A stretch of DNA of 64,000 nucleotides from Rhizobium sp. RU36D (GTDB taxonomy: Bacteria; Pseudomonadota; Alphaproteobacteria; Rhizobiales; Rhizobiaceae). A program made the translations under genes and the position numbers. The notes beneath the pieces were generated by a model. It saw nothing but the letters and a program-made list of their open reading frames with translations. It made no database searches and was not told where the DNA came from. The stretch covers positions 1 to 64,000 of the forward strand of contig NZ_FWXU01000024.1 in NCBI RefSeq assembly GCF_900176345.1, given 5' to 3'. This document shows, piece after piece, positions 1 to 9,403 of the stretch. Each line of letters starts with the position of its first letter. The stretch's first letter is position 1.

Positions 1-114
1 TCCCGTTTCCACCGGTTGCTCCCACCGCGCCACTTGGCGTATCAAAAACCGCCGAGGCTCTAATCGCTGCCGGATGAAAGTTCAGTGGCAGGTCAGTCGT
101 CTTGCTTGTCGTAG
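1..114. other. window edge, unassigned
   Basis: This 114-base stretch lies outside the left terminal repeat of the IS3 element. No convincing reading frame or RNA was seen. It may be the tail of another mobile element, but nothing in it proves this. Confidence 0.3.
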
Positions 115-147
115 TGAATAGCCCCGGGTTTCGTAGACACCCTCGGG

Positions 148-1075
148 TTAGACTTTCTGCTGCTTCTCGAACTCGATTGGCGACAGCATCCCGTTTCTGA
201 CGTGTTTGCGTTTCGGGTTGTAGAACATTTCGATGTAGTCGAACACGTCCTGGCGTGCTTCATCGCGTGAACGGTAAACCCTGCGACGTATCCGTTCTCG
301 CTTGAGAAGATTGAAGAAGCTCTCGGCCACCGCATTGTCATGGCAATTGCCGCGACGGCTCATCCATTGCCCGGCAAGCGATACAAAGTATCGCTGAGAG
401 GGGAGTGAACCAGATTGTGTTGCTTGAGGAACGAGGCCCAGTCCATGCTGGTGAACTGCGAGCCTTGGTCCGAGTGGATCAGCACCTTGTCCTTCGGTTT
501 GCGTCGCCACACCGCCATGAGCAGAGCTTGTAGAACGACATCGGTGGTCTGGCGGCTTTGCATTGCCCAGCCGATCACACGACGGGAATAGAGGTCGATG
601 ACGACCGCAAGGTAAGCGAAGCCCTCGCAGGTTCGGATGTAGGTGATGTCCGTGATCCAGCCTTGTCCGGAGCCGCTACGTCAAATTGCCGGTCGAGCGT
701 GTTGTCGATAGCGACGGCAGGCCTGCCGCCATAGATGCCGGGACGGCGCTTGTAGCCGATCTGCGCCTTGATCCCGGCGAGACGCGTCAGACGCGCGACC
801 CGGTTCGGGCAGCACATCTCTCCCTGATCGAGAAGGTCGTCGTGCAGCTTGCGATAACCGTAGACCTTGCCGCTTTCTTCCCATGCCTTCAGGAGCAGAT
901 CGGTCTGTCGCTTGTCCTCGTTGGCTCGCCTGCTCAGCGGGTTCTTCAGCCAAGCGTAAAATCCACTCGGCTGAACCCGCAGGACACGGCACATCGTCCG
1001 CACCGAAAACTGCAAGCGATGCAGGGCAATGAACGCGTACTTCACTTTGCATCCCTGGCGAAATACGCGGCCGCT
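148..1075 (-). pseudogene. IS3-family transposase OrfB, two frameshifts
   Basis: The catalytic half of the IS3 transposase (rve/DDE integrase). Readable blocks in order are VKYAFIALHRLQFSV, YGYRKLHDDLL, IGWAMQSRQTTDVVLQALL, LIHSDQGSQFTSMDW (second catalytic Asp) and GNCHDNAVAESFFNLLKRE (catalytic Glu), ending FEKQQKV. The frame breaks twice. Near 660 one base is missing, so the expected APDKAWITDITY is shifted. At about 364-401 some 38 extra bases separate HNLVHS from MSRRGNC; these bases contain a perfect 8-bp inverted repeat. The protein is therefore almost certainly inactive. Confidence 0.85.
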
Positions 1076-1311
1076 TTTTTTAGGATGTCTCGCTCCTCGG
1101 TGACGCGAGTCAGTTCCTTCTTCAGTCGCCTGATCTCCTCGGCCTCGTCGTTGCCTTTGCCGTTCGACGCAGCAAACTTCTTCTTCCACTCATACAGGGA
1201 ATGCTGGCTCACGCCGAGGCGCTGAGAAACCTCCGCAACCGGATAGCCTCGTTCCGTGATCTGACGCACGGCGTCGCGCTTAAAATCTTCGCTGAAATTC
1301 GATTTGCTCAT
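1042..1311 (-). CDS. IS3-family transposase OrfA
   Basis: An 89-residue DNA-binding subunit of an IS3 transposase. The N-terminal half is a helix-turn-helix (residues about 8-45, with GYPVAEVSQRLGVS and LYEWKKKF), followed by a leucine-zipper-like coiled coil (EIRRLKKELTRVTEERDILKK, split here only by register). Near its 3' end the minus strand has the A-AAA-AAG slippery heptamer (about 1075-1083), the usual site of -1 frameshifting that makes the OrfAB fusion. The OrfA reading frame itself looks intact. A GTG that overlaps its stop could also start OrfB. Confidence 0.85.
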   Translation of the reverse strand: MSKSNFSEDFKRDAVRQITERGYPVAEVSQRLGVSQHSLYEWKKKFAASNGKGNDEAEEIRRLKKELTRVTEERDILKKAAAYFARDAK

Positions 1312-1456
1312 GATGCTCTTCCTGCCTCAAAATTAGGAAAGAAGGCGTCTACAAATCTCGGGGCTATTCACACTGCATGGCGATAACATCTATTTGTGGC
1401 CTATGAAAATCGAAATGTCTCCAACGTCCCTTATGGCGGCGAAGCGCTTCCCATCG

Positions 1457-1684
1457 TCAACATTCCGGCTCCAACGGGTCGCCGTTGATTTTCGTCTGAG
1501 AACTTCGTCGGTTTCGGCTTTCGATGACACCCCACACAAGCGACGCAAGGATCATTCCACTAAAGAGCAAAACTGCAATTGGGACTATCGCCATCAGCAA
1601 AAGACTGTCACGCATCCTCGGCTTTCCTACCACGGATATAATCCTTTTTGTCTCGTAGGTCTTTATGACCGATTGTGGGCCCAT
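1457..1684 (-). CDS. possible small membrane protein
   Basis: A 75-codon frame (a later Met at residue 25 is an alternative start) with one strongly hydrophobic segment (LLLMAIVPIAVLLFSGMI and onward) followed by a charged tail. No family recognised. It sits alone between an IS3 element and an IS5 remnant, so it may be a remnant of lost plasmid DNA. The remainder of 1371-1985 shows nothing else I can support. Confidence 0.3.
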   Translation of the reverse strand: MGPQSVIKTYETKRIISVVGKPRMRDSLLLMAIVPIAVLLFSGMILASLVWGVIESRNRRSSQTKINGDPLEPEC

Positions 1685-1995
1685 TGATCTTCAATTGTAT
1701 TGTAGGCGCTCGTCACCCTGTTCAGTTCGCAAAGAGCTAATAAAAGCAATTTACAATTTGCACGGCGCCTATTGCCCTTTGTCGGTTATCTCAACCGCCA
1801 ACTCTTTGAAAGGGTGAGTTGGCGCACCGCGAAGTTCGTCTTCCTGGGTAGCTTAGCGTACTCGCGGACGACTAGAGTTCACGAACGGCTGGTCCACAAC
1901 GCCTACTGCATCAAACTTAGCGGCGAGAGCTTACGAAAGCAGCGTCGGGCACCATCCGACGCTGGACCGCACGACAATCCAGAACCATTCAAATA

Positions 1996-2755
1996 GGTCC
2001 TGTTGACAAGGCATGGCAGCCATATCTTTGGGGCGGCCATGGCGAGGAATGCTGAGAAGGATTTTCGGGTCTTGTCGTATCGGGTCGCAACGCGACGGAA
2101 GTGCTTGAGGAGGTCGAACATCCGTTCGGTGCGGTTCCGGTCCTTGTAAGCCCGGAAGTCGCAGGCAGGCGCGTTCTTTCGGTTGGCCTTGGGCGGAATG
2201 ACCGGCCTGACCCCGTGCATCAAGAGTTGTTCACGCAGGAAGTCACCGTCGTAGCCTTTGTCGGCGATGAACAGCCTCGGCTTGCCAACAGGTGTCGCCA
2301 GCGATGGCGTTGTAATCAGAGGCCTCGCCACCTGTCAGGAAGAAGCCAAGACGGCGTCCCTAACCGTCTGCTCGGGCGTGGATTTTCGTCGTAAAGCCGC
2401 CGCGTGATCGATCAAAAGCCTCAAAATAATCCCCGTTTAGCGCCCGCAGCCTGCGAATGGCCGCGAACCGTGGTGCTGTCGATCCTGTGTTGCCAGGCAG
2501 CCATCAGTCCCAGTTCAACGAACATTTCAAGCAGAGCATTCCAAATTCCTTGTTCGGCTCAACAGCGGAAGCGCACCTACATAGAGTTCCACTTGCCGTA
2601 GCGTTCTTGCATGTGGCGCAGGGGCAACCGACGCGAATAACATGCAGCATACTGTCCAGGTACATCATCGTGCGAGGGCCGCGATTCACGGCCACGTTCG
2701 GTGGGCAACAGCCCCTAGATGATCCCCCATGCATATCCGTAAGGTCGCCGCGAGC
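1996..2755 (-). pseudogene. IS5/IS427-group transposase, degenerate
   Basis: Recognisable blocks from N- to C-terminus, in shifting frames, are RPRTMMYLDSMLHVIRVGCP (OrfA type), NALLEMFVELGLM, IDSTTVRGHSQAAGAKRG, FTTKIHARADG followed by an in-frame stop, LFIADKGYDGDFLREQLL (DDE Asp), DFRAYKDRNRTERMFDLLKH and KIWLPCLVNRT. Several frameshifts and a stop break it, so no product is expected. Family assignment is from these motifs. Confidence 0.8.
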
Positions 2756-2863
2756 CAAAACCGCCTCCTAAAGGGCAGTCTTGATGATGTGGATGCCCCT
2801 GCATCGACCGGCGTGGCTTATTATGCTGGCCGGCTGTTGGAAGCAGGAAATGGAGCGTTGAAC

Positions 2864-3873
2864 ATGACTATAATGACGATTGGCCTGGATCTGGCAAAAA
2901 GTGTGTTTCAGGCGCACGGCGTCGATGAGGCCGGACGTACGGTGTTGCTGAAGAAGCTGCATAGGAAACAAATGCTGCCCTTTTCTCAAAGCTACCACCT
3001 TGCCTGATCGGCGTGGAGGCGTGCGGCACTGCGCATGATTCGGCCCGAACCCTTGCAGCGACGGGGCATGAGGTTCGCCTTATTCAGCCGTGGTATGTGA
3101 AGGCCTATGTCAAGCGTGGGAAGAGCGATGCGCTTGATACCGAGGCAATCTGCGAAGCCGTGCAGCGACCGACAATGCGGTTCGCGCCGACAAAAACGGT
3201 TGAGCAGAAGGGCATGTTGATGGCCCGCCGCGCCCGCTCACTGCTCGTGCGTCAGCGGTCCATGGCGGCGAATGCGCAGCGGGGCCATCTGGGCGAGTTT
3301 GGCCTTGTATATCCCCGACTTGCTCATCTTGCGACGCTAGGCGAGCAAGCACTGGCCGATCGTGACGCATTACCACCTTACGCCCGTACCCCACTTGAGA
3401 CACTGATCCGGCAGATCGTGGCACTAACGGGCGAGATCACGACGCTCGACCAGCAAATCGCCATCTGGCACGCGCAAAGCGAAGCCAGCCGCAGGCTCGC
3501 GGCAATTCCCGGTATCGGTATCGGGATCGTCACGGCAACGGCCATAGCGGCAAGCGTGTCCGACCCCGACCAGTTCATCTCGGGCAGACAGATCGCCGCC
3601 TGGCTCGGGCTGACCCCGCAGGAACACTCGACTGGTGGCAAAACTCGGTTAGGCGGGATGTCGAAGCGGGGCGATTGCTATCTTCGCCGGTTGCTTGTCA
3701 TCGGGGCTACCGCTGTAATGCGCCACACCAAGGAAAAGACGACGCCTATGGCGAACTGGATCAGAAAGCTCATGGAGAAAAAGCCGTTCCGCGTTGTCTC
3801 CGTTGCGCTCGCCAACAAGCTTGCCCGGATCGCATGGGTCGTACTGACAGAGGAAGGAAGCCTATCGATCTGA
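2864..3873 (+). pseudogene. IS110-family transposase with one frameshift
   Basis: A DEDD-type IS110 transposase. The N-terminus reads MTIMTIGLDLAKSVFQAHGV (first catalytic Asp), then ACGTAHDSAR, VKRGKSDALDTEAICEA, and the C-terminal transposase_20 region with AAIPGIGIG, LGLTPQEHSTGGKTR and MSKRGDCYLRRLL. Near 2985 a run reads TTTT where TTTTT would keep the frame (LPFFSKLPPCLIGVEACG). The single missing T separates residues 1-48 from the last 286 codons. This could be a true knock-out or a homopolymer sequencing error. It lies inside an IS5-type element. Confidence 0.8.
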
Positions 3874-4330
3874 CGCACAGGTCGCATGAAACAATAAAGA
3901 TCACCCGAATTGGTAGCGGTAGTCGATGATGAGTAACGATCGAGCCAATGGCGAGGCCAACCCTTCTGATTCAATGCGCTAAAAAAGTGCGCCATCTTGA
4001 TCAGGGACCTCACCGACGGATTTCCATCAGGGCCAGCAGCGTATCCAAGCTACCAAACAAGCCGGACATATGAAAGCACCGATCAAAAACCCTTGCCATA
4101 CGGGGCGTCCACATATGAATCATGCTTCTGCTGATTTGGGAACTTGTCAACAGGGCCTAGCGACCCCTGGGGAGGGTCGACTGGCCGGCTTCAAATCGGA
4201 ATGGGTGCCGGGCTTCATCGGAATACGTAGTCACAGGGCCTGATGGGGCGTGCTTCGTCATTAAACTTTCAATGGAACACATTTCAGACGAATATTGCCA
4301 AGATGGTGACCGAAATGTTAAAAGCACATT
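3874..4330. other. non-coding: IS110 tail, IS5 right end and flank
   Basis: No gene is visible. The segment includes the downstream region of the IS110 element, the right inverted repeat of the IS5 element (4143-4157), its TA flank, and about 170 bases of unassigned DNA that should hold the promoter for the KTSC-domain gene at 4331. Confidence 0.4.
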
Positions 4331-4618
4331 ATGGCTAGATTGAAGGAAGTACCGATTTCATCTCGTTATATCGCGCGCGCTGCATACGATTCCGAGCAGC
4401 GCGTCCTTGAGCTACAGCTGGCTGATGGCACCAAACGAACGCACCGACGGGTTCCGGAGTGGAAAGTCGATGGGCTTCGGAGCGCGTCTTCTCCAGGTGA
4501 ATATTATCTGGATCATCTGGCGCCGATCTATCAACGCTACTGGTTCCGGAAAGCACTGATCGGAGCCATGCCTGTGTTGATGTTGTTCGGGGCCATTTTG
4601 TTGGTGCTGCTGAGATAA
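4331..4618 (+). CDS. KTSC-domain small membrane protein
   Basis: A 95-residue protein. Residues about 7-70 fit the KTSC domain, a short RNA/nucleic-acid-associated fold of poorly known role: VPISSRYIARAAYDSEQRVL, then LADGTKRTHRRVPEWKVDG and SASSPGEYYLDHLAPIYQ. A single C-terminal membrane segment follows (ALIGAMPVLMLFGAILLVLL). KTSC proteins are usually soluble, so the tail anchor is unusual. It stands alone between IS remnants. The domain call rests on the ISS..I..YD, VP and SASSPG.Y pattern. Confidence 0.6.
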   Translation: MARLKEVPISSRYIARAAYDSEQRVLELQLADGTKRTHRRVPEWKVDGLRSASSPGEYYLDHLAPIYQRYWFRKALIGAMPVLMLFGAILLVLLR

Positions 4619-4817
4619 ACCCGTACCGACAGCAAGGCATGGGCCCGTGCTGACTAAGCAGAGGTGTAACTCGACGCGCCGATTGCGGCGGCGTTGTATT
4701 CCTGTCGCATCATCGGCGAGAGCAATGCTCCAAGCATGTTGGTTTCCACGCGGAACTAAGCCGGTTCGGCGCATAAGGGGGTGCGGACGAAAACTTGGAC
4801 CACCAAGGAGGTAGTTC

Positions 4818-5116
4818 ATGTATTCCTACGCAGACAGACTTCGAGCGGTTGAACTCTATATCCGGCTTGGCAAGCGGCTTAACGCGACCATTCGCCAGCT
4901 GGGTTATGCCCACCAAGAATGCGCTGAGGGGCTGGAAGCCGACACGGCGCATGGTCTGCTTTCAGCAATTGAGCTCGCCGGAACGTGCTCGACTACATTA
5001 AGATGTACTAAAGCACGAAACGCCAACATATGTGCAACGGAATGCTGTTTCCGGTTAAGCTCGCGGAGCAGGTGAAAATTTAACTCGATGGTATCTAACA
5101 AACTCGTCGCTATTCA
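4818..5116 (+). pseudogene. fused remnants of two IS3-family transposases
   Basis: The first part (4818 to about 4970) is the N-terminus of an IS3 OrfA (MYSYADRLRAVELYIRLGKR, NATIRQLGYAHQ) with a good GGAGG upstream. From about 4980 the sequence switches to the very end of an OrfB (LDYIKMY, stop, KRQHMCNGML) and runs into an IS3 terminal repeat whose outer end is at 5116 (minus strand TGAATAGCGACGAG). The middle of both elements is gone, which points to a deletion or recombination between two IS copies. Confidence 0.7.
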
Positions 5117-5566
5117 CTGCGGCAAAAAAACAGGCTTCTGGTCGTAACGATCAATGTTAAGCATCGTGCCACGGTCAGATAAGCGATCTTTAGCAGCCTC
5201 GCAGAAGGGAATGCCGCGCTCAAGCTCGACCCAAAGGAGCGTCGTCAGGTACTTGAACTCTACGGAGCGGTTAACCTGCGCCGTAAAGTACCATACATCC
5301 AAGGCATAGCGTGCGAGTGGATTGCGTAGACCTTCAGCGACATCCCGGAGGGCGCTTATCTTTGTCACTATTTCCGCGACATCCTCAGCCGAAACCTGTT
5401 CCAGGAGGTTCCACCCGTAGAGGTCCTCAAACTGGTTTCTTGCGTCGGTGACAAGCGCCAGGAACTCCCCTTTTTCCGAGTTTGACAGGGAACCTGCTTT
5501 ACGCACCAGGTCCTCGTACTCGGTCTGTATTCGCTCCTTGCCGAAAAGCCAATTTAGCAAACTCAC
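5114..5566 (-). CDS. hypothetical protein, 3' end fused to an IS3 terminus
   Basis: A 150-residue, mostly helical soluble protein (MSLLNWLFGKERIQ at the start, DVWYFTAQVNRSVEFKYL in the middle). No family recognised. Its TGA stop (5116-5114) is formed by the first three bases of the IS3 terminal repeat, so the natural C-terminus has probably been lost and the frame is closed by the IS end. It may still be translated as a truncated form. Confidence 0.5.
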   Translation of the reverse strand: MSLLNWLFGKERIQTEYEDLVRKAGSLSNSEKGEFLALVTDARNQFEDLYGWNLLEQVSAEDVAEIVTKISALRDVAEGLRNPLARYALDVWYFTAQVNRSVEFKYLTTLLWVELERGIPFCEAAKDRLSDRGTMLNIDRYDQKPVFLPQ

Positions 5567-5801
5567 GGTCGTATTTCCTTAATCCTGGACACTATTCCCT
5601 CTCGTCAGGTCGCTTAACAGTAGGGTCGTCTAAATTACAAAGCAGCCTCACCAGAACATTACCCTGCGTTCTTCAATCTGGTGTTAATACCTGACTAGAG
5701 ATTGCCCGACATTGCAAAAATACCAGTGCCCGATGAATTTGACTCACGGGATTCCGTTTTCAGGCAAATCATGATTCAACGTGGCGGAAGGAGATTTCGC
5801 C

Positions 5802-6847
5802 ATGGGAACGGCCCTCAGCATCCGTCAGGATTATACTGCTGATGATCTGCGTCAGCTTGCCAGAAAGAGCCGGGACGCGGACTGGTCTCGGCGATTGCTT
5901 GCTTTGTCGGTGATCTACGAAGGCGGTTCGCGGAACCAAGCCGCCTCTATGGGCGGGGTCGGTTTGCAGATAATCCGCGATTGGGTCGAGCGCTTCAACC
6001 AGCACGGTCCAGACGGCCTGAAGACCGGAAAGGCCAAAGGCCGTGAGCCGCTGTTGAACGACAAGCAGCGCAAAGGGCTCATCGAAGTCGTCGAGAAAGG
6101 TCCGGTTCCCTATCTCGATGGTGTCGTGCGCTGGAGACTTGTCGATCTGGTGCAATGGCTTTGGCAGGAGCATCGTATCTCGGTGAGCCGCCAGACGCTT
6201 GGGCGCGAACTACAGGCGTTGGGCTATCGCAAGCTCACGGCTCGGCCGAAGCATCATGCACAAGACCCTCAAGCCATTGAGGATTTTAAAAAAGCTTCCC
6301 CGCCGCAGTGGCAGAAATTGTCGCCGGAGCAGCCCGAGGTAAACGAGTAGAGATTTGGTTCCAGGATGAGGCTCGGATCGGCCAGAAGAACAAGATCACG
6401 CGCCGCTGGGCCAGACGCGGAACGCGGCCTTCAGCACCGCATGATCAACGCACAAGATCGGCCTACATCTTCGGTGCGATCTGCCCGAAGCTCGGCAAGG
6501 CGGCGGCGCTGGTCATGCCCTGGTGCGATACCCATGCCATGACCCAGCATCTGAGCGAAATCTCCCGCCATATCGCTGACGATGCGCACGCCATCCTCAT
6601 CATGGATCAGGCTGGCTGGCACATGTCCAACACTCTCATCGTGCCCGAGAACATCACCATCCTGCCATTGCCGCCGAAGTCGCCCGAACTCAACCCGGTC
6701 GAAAACCTCTGGCAGTTCATGCGCGACAACTGGCTCTCAAACCGCGTCTTCAAATCCTACGACGACATCGTCGATCATTGCTGCGATGCCTGGCGAAAGC
6801 TCGAAAGCCAGCCTTGGCGCATCATGTCCCTCGGCCACAGAGGGTAG
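5802..6847 (+). CDS. IS630-family transposase (programmed -1 frameshift)
   Basis: Two overlapping frames make one transposase. Frame 1 (5802-6350, ATG after GGAAGGAG) carries the helix-turn-helix part (LARKSRDADWSRRLLALSVI, GVGLQIIRDWVERFN). Frame 2 (to 6847) carries the DDE core: IWFQDEARIGQ (Asp), ILIMDQAGWHMS (Asp) and PPKSPELNPVENLW (Glu). The join is at the A-AAA-AAG slippery run at 6288-6294; a -1 shift there reads KKSFPAAVAEIVAG straight into frame 2. Both halves are intact, so this may be the one functional transposase in the left cluster. Terminal repeats were not found by eye. Confidence 0.85.
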
Positions 6848-7138
6848 GCGCATGAGTTCTGATCATTGAGCGTTGGTATAAGACGACGGAAGCACGACGC
6901 GTGCTTCCCGACAGCATTATTGTTTTACCGTTGCCGATGCGCAGTTTTTGGACGCCTCAGTTTTCGTTGTTCGGATGAGAAACACCAGTTTAATGACAGA
7001 TATTCGCAACCATCAATTCCAGAACAAGAGGCGCTTTCGCAGCAGAAAGGTCACAGACGAATTCAGGTTGCTCGATTAAAACAGCAGGAAGCAGCAGCCG
7101 CTATGCTTACATGGCCAAAGATCGACGTCGGCGTGGCT
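6848..7138. other. non-coding flank of the IS630 element
   Basis: This holds the right part of the IS630 element and unassigned DNA. No frame in it has a recognisable family or good ribosome-binding site. Confidence 0.3.
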
Positions 7139-7651
7139 TCAATTGATGTACCAGTTCGTGCCACTGAGATCGATGTCTTCCCAGGTCCCGATCACGTATC
7201 CTGGCCGTAAACACTGGAGTCTTAAGAAGGCTTTGTCCAATCGATACACGTTACCAACCAAAGCATAGGTCGCAAATCGCATAGGAAGCTGAGTGTCCGC
7301 GGGAACTGAAAATGTCGGGACATCTTTTCCATCGGGCCGGAGGCCGATTTTCGTCTCGACGACATCAGGCTGCTGAACGCGGAGCTCAAGAACGCAATCT
7401 GACACATCCTTGGTGGACGCGTTCCAAACGTTTACATCAACGACGTAGTGCGTCGTATAGGTTCCGGTAATATAGCCGATAATGCTATCCTGTCGCTTAT
7501 CGAGCCAGAGCGCTGCTGACGCAATAACCGGTGGCTCTAGGCGTGACATCGCGTTCAAGTCGTCCTCAGCCCTGGAATTTGGCCTTACTGGGGCTAGAAG
7601 AAGAGCGGCCAAGAGAGCCCCGCACGGTATCAGCCATAACCTTGAAACCAT
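7139..7651 (-). CDS. hypothetical exported protein
   Basis: Starting at the internal Met gives 170 residues with a clear signal peptide (VSRLWLIPCGALLAALLLAP, then a likely cleavage near SRAE). The mature part is beta-rich (IIGYITGTYTTHYVVDVNVW, VPADTQLPMRFATYALV) and has two cysteines (DCVLEL and LQCLRPG) that could form a disulfide. The longer upstream start would place charged residues before the signal and was not chosen. No family recognised; periplasmic location is an inference. Confidence 0.5.
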   Translation of the reverse strand: MVSRLWLIPCGALLAALLLAPVRPNSRAEDDLNAMSRLEPPVIASAALWLDKRQDSIIGYITGTYTTHYVVDVNVWNASTKDVSDCVLELRVQQPDVVETKIGLRPDGKDVPTFSVPADTQLPMRFATYALVGNVYRLDKAFLRLQCLRPGYVIGTWEDIDLSGTNWYIN

Positions 7652-8113
7652 CTCTAGCGTCCCCACATGGTCGGAGCATCGCAAGCAACCGTCCAACATC
7701 TCTCAAGTGTTTTCTCAAGCGTGGCTGTTCTTGTGCATGGAAATTGTTGAAGGCCTATGCCGAGCTCTTGGTGTCGCGTTAAAACATAGCAGATAGCGGC
7801 TGTCCACTCCCGGCGCCAGCTATGGCTTGTCCTCGCCAAGTTTTCGATAGCGGATCGACAGTCAGCCTCCCCGGGTAGAACGCCTTGGTCGAGCCTTGTT
7901 GCGCATCCTCCCGCGGCCACTTCGAGGCGTCTTCAGCATGGCGTCGGATGGCACCTCATTCCGGTTGTGCAGTGCACGTGATGGGCAGTTCGTGCGCTCC
8001 AGGAAGGCAGCTGCGAAGCAAGTGAAAGCATGCAGCACGGGGGAGAAGAAATCCTACGGCTTTTGAATCGGTCTGGCAGTCAAGAGCAGGACTTAATTGC
8101 ACCCGATGTTCGG
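7652..8113. other. no supported gene
   Basis: Short frames exist on both strands but none has a recognisable motif together with a ribosome-binding site. The right end lies just beyond the stop of dctM and may hold its terminator, though I see no strong hairpin. Confidence 0.3.
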
Positions 8114-9403
8114 TTAATAGCCGAACATCGAGGGCAGCCAGAGGACGGTCGACGGAACAAAGGTGACGATGGCGAGCGCGGCAATGAGTGCCACCAGGAA
8201 TGGCAGGAGATCCGCCACGATCTCACCGATAGGCACGTCGCCCAGCCTCGAAAGGGTGAAAAGCAGCATCCCGAACGGCGGCGTGACCAGGCCGATCATG
8301 ATGTTGATGGTGATGAGCACCCCGAAATGCACGGTGTTGATACCCAGCGCCTGAGTGGTCGGCAAGAGCAGCGGCACCAAGACAAGGATCAGAGTTCCGG
8401 TGTCGATCAGGCATCCCAGAAGCAGGAAGACAATGTTGACCGCGAGCAGGAATTCCAGCCGGCTGAAATCCGCGCCGATGACCCAGGCCGCCAGCAGCTT
8501 GTCTAACTGCTCGGCGGCGATAGCATAGTTCATCAGGAAGGCGCCGGCGATTAGCAGCATCACCGTCACCGAAGCTTGCATCGACTCTTTCAGCACGCCC
8601 CAAAGCCGTGCAAGTCCGAGCGCCCGATAGGCGAGGGAGGCAATCAGCATTGAGTAGATGGCAGCGATCGCCGCGGCCTCGGTCGGCGTGAAGGCGCCGG
8701 ACCATATGCCGCCCAGGAGCACGACGGGGATCGTCATCGGCAGGGCAGCTCTTCCCAGCGACTTGGCGAGCGGGCGCATGCCGGCCCAGTCGCGATGGGG
8801 CATGTCGGAACGGCGAGCGACGTAGCTGACGGCAAGCATCAGGAAAACTGCCATCATCAGCCCCGGCACGATGCCACCGAGAAAAAGTGCTGCAACCGAG
8901 GCATTGGCATTCAGCGCATAGAGCACCATGGGGATCGATGGCGGGATGATCGGGGCGATCGTGGCCGAGGCAGCCGTCAGCGCCGCAGCGAAACCGCGGC
9001 GGAAGCCGCCGACATCGCGCATCATCTTGAGCGAAATCATGCCAGGACCTGCGGCATCGGCGATGGCGCTACCGCTCATGGAGGAAAAGATCACGGCCAC
9101 CAGAATAGTAACATGGCCAAGCCCGCCGCGCACATGACCGACCGCCATGTCGGCCGCGCGCCAAAGCCGTTCCGAAATCGTGCCGGCGCTCATCACATTG
9201 GCCGCAAGGATGAACATCGGTACGGCCAGCAAGACATAGCTGGTGTTGAGCGAGTTCATGATCTGATCAGTGGCGATGCCGAGATCCTGCCCCGACATGG
9301 CGAGATACACGAAACCGCCGCCGATCATGGCGATGCCGAGCGGAACCTGCGCCAGGGACAGGGCGACGAAGGTCACCAGCAGAAAAATGAGAGGGGTCGT
9401 CAC
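8114..9403 (-). CDS. dctM: TRAP transporter large permease (DctM type)
   Basis: A 429-residue inner-membrane protein with about twelve hydrophobic segments, typical of DctM, the transport subunit of tripartite ATP-independent periplasmic transporters that import organic acids with sodium. Family landmarks are SMSGSAIADAAGPGMISLKM, IIPPSIPMVLYAL, PTEAAAIAAIYSMLIA and the C-terminal LVTPPFGMLLFTL. Its start overlaps the dctQ stop by four bases (ATGA), so the two are translationally coupled. Order on the minus strand is dctP, dctQ, dctM. The substrate cannot be read from the sequence. Confidence 0.92.
   Translation of the reverse strand: MTTPLIFLLVTFVALSLAQVPLGIAMIGGGFVYLAMSGQDLGIATDQIMNSLNTSYVLLAVPMFILAANVMSAGTISERLWRAADMAVGHVRGGLGHVTILVAVIFSSMSGSAIADAAGPGMISLKMMRDVGGFRRGFAAALTAASATIAPIIPPSIPMVLYALNANASVAALFLGGIVPGLMMAVFLMLAVSYVARRSDMPHRDWAGMRPLAKSLGRAALPMTIPVVLLGGIWSGAFTPTEAAAIAAIYSMLIASLAYRALGLARLWGVLKESMQASVTVMLLIAGAFLMNYAIAAEQLDKLLAAWVIGADFSRLEFLLAVNIVFLLLGCLIDTGTLILVLVPLLLPTTQALGINTVHFGVLITINIMIGLVTPPFGMLLFTLSRLGDVPIGEIVADLLPFLVALIAALAIVTFVPSTVLWLPSMFGY

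Larger units (their letters stand above)
115..1370 (-). mobile_element. IS3-family insertion sequence (transposase broken)
   Basis: The ends are imperfect inverted repeats: TGAATAGCCCCGGGTTTCGT at the left (from 115) and, on the opposite strand, TGAATAGCCCCGAGATTTGT at the right (from 1370). Both end in the TG...CA expected of IS3. Between them lie orfA and an orfB with a DDE integrase core, read on the minus strand. About 1.26 kb is normal for the family. The immediate flanks do not show a clear 3-4 bp target duplication, so the element may have recombined after insertion. orfB carries two lesions and the copy is probably not autonomous. Confidence 0.85.
1996..4157 (-). mobile_element. IS5 (IS427-type) element split by an IS110 element
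   Basis: The outer ends match as inverted repeats: GGTCCTGTTGACAAG at 1996 and, on the minus strand, GGCCCTGTTGACAAG ending at 4157. Each end is flanked by a TA dinucleotide (1994-1995 and 4158-4159), as expected for a short target duplication. The minus-strand transposase remnant fills 1996-2755. An IS110-family gene in the opposite direction (2864-3873) lies inside, pushing the far end to 4157. This is a nested insertion: IS5 first, IS110 second. Exact IS110 ends cannot be fixed because the family lacks strong terminal repeats. Confidence 0.7.

Noticed and set aside
2980-2990. Programmed frameshift in the IS110 gene
   Set aside because: IS110 transposases are made from a single frame, and a missing T in a T-run is better explained by mutation or a read error.
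5730-6870. Terminal repeats of the IS630 element
   Set aside because: I looked for matching ends next to TA on both sides but no convincing pair was seen, so no boundaries are given.
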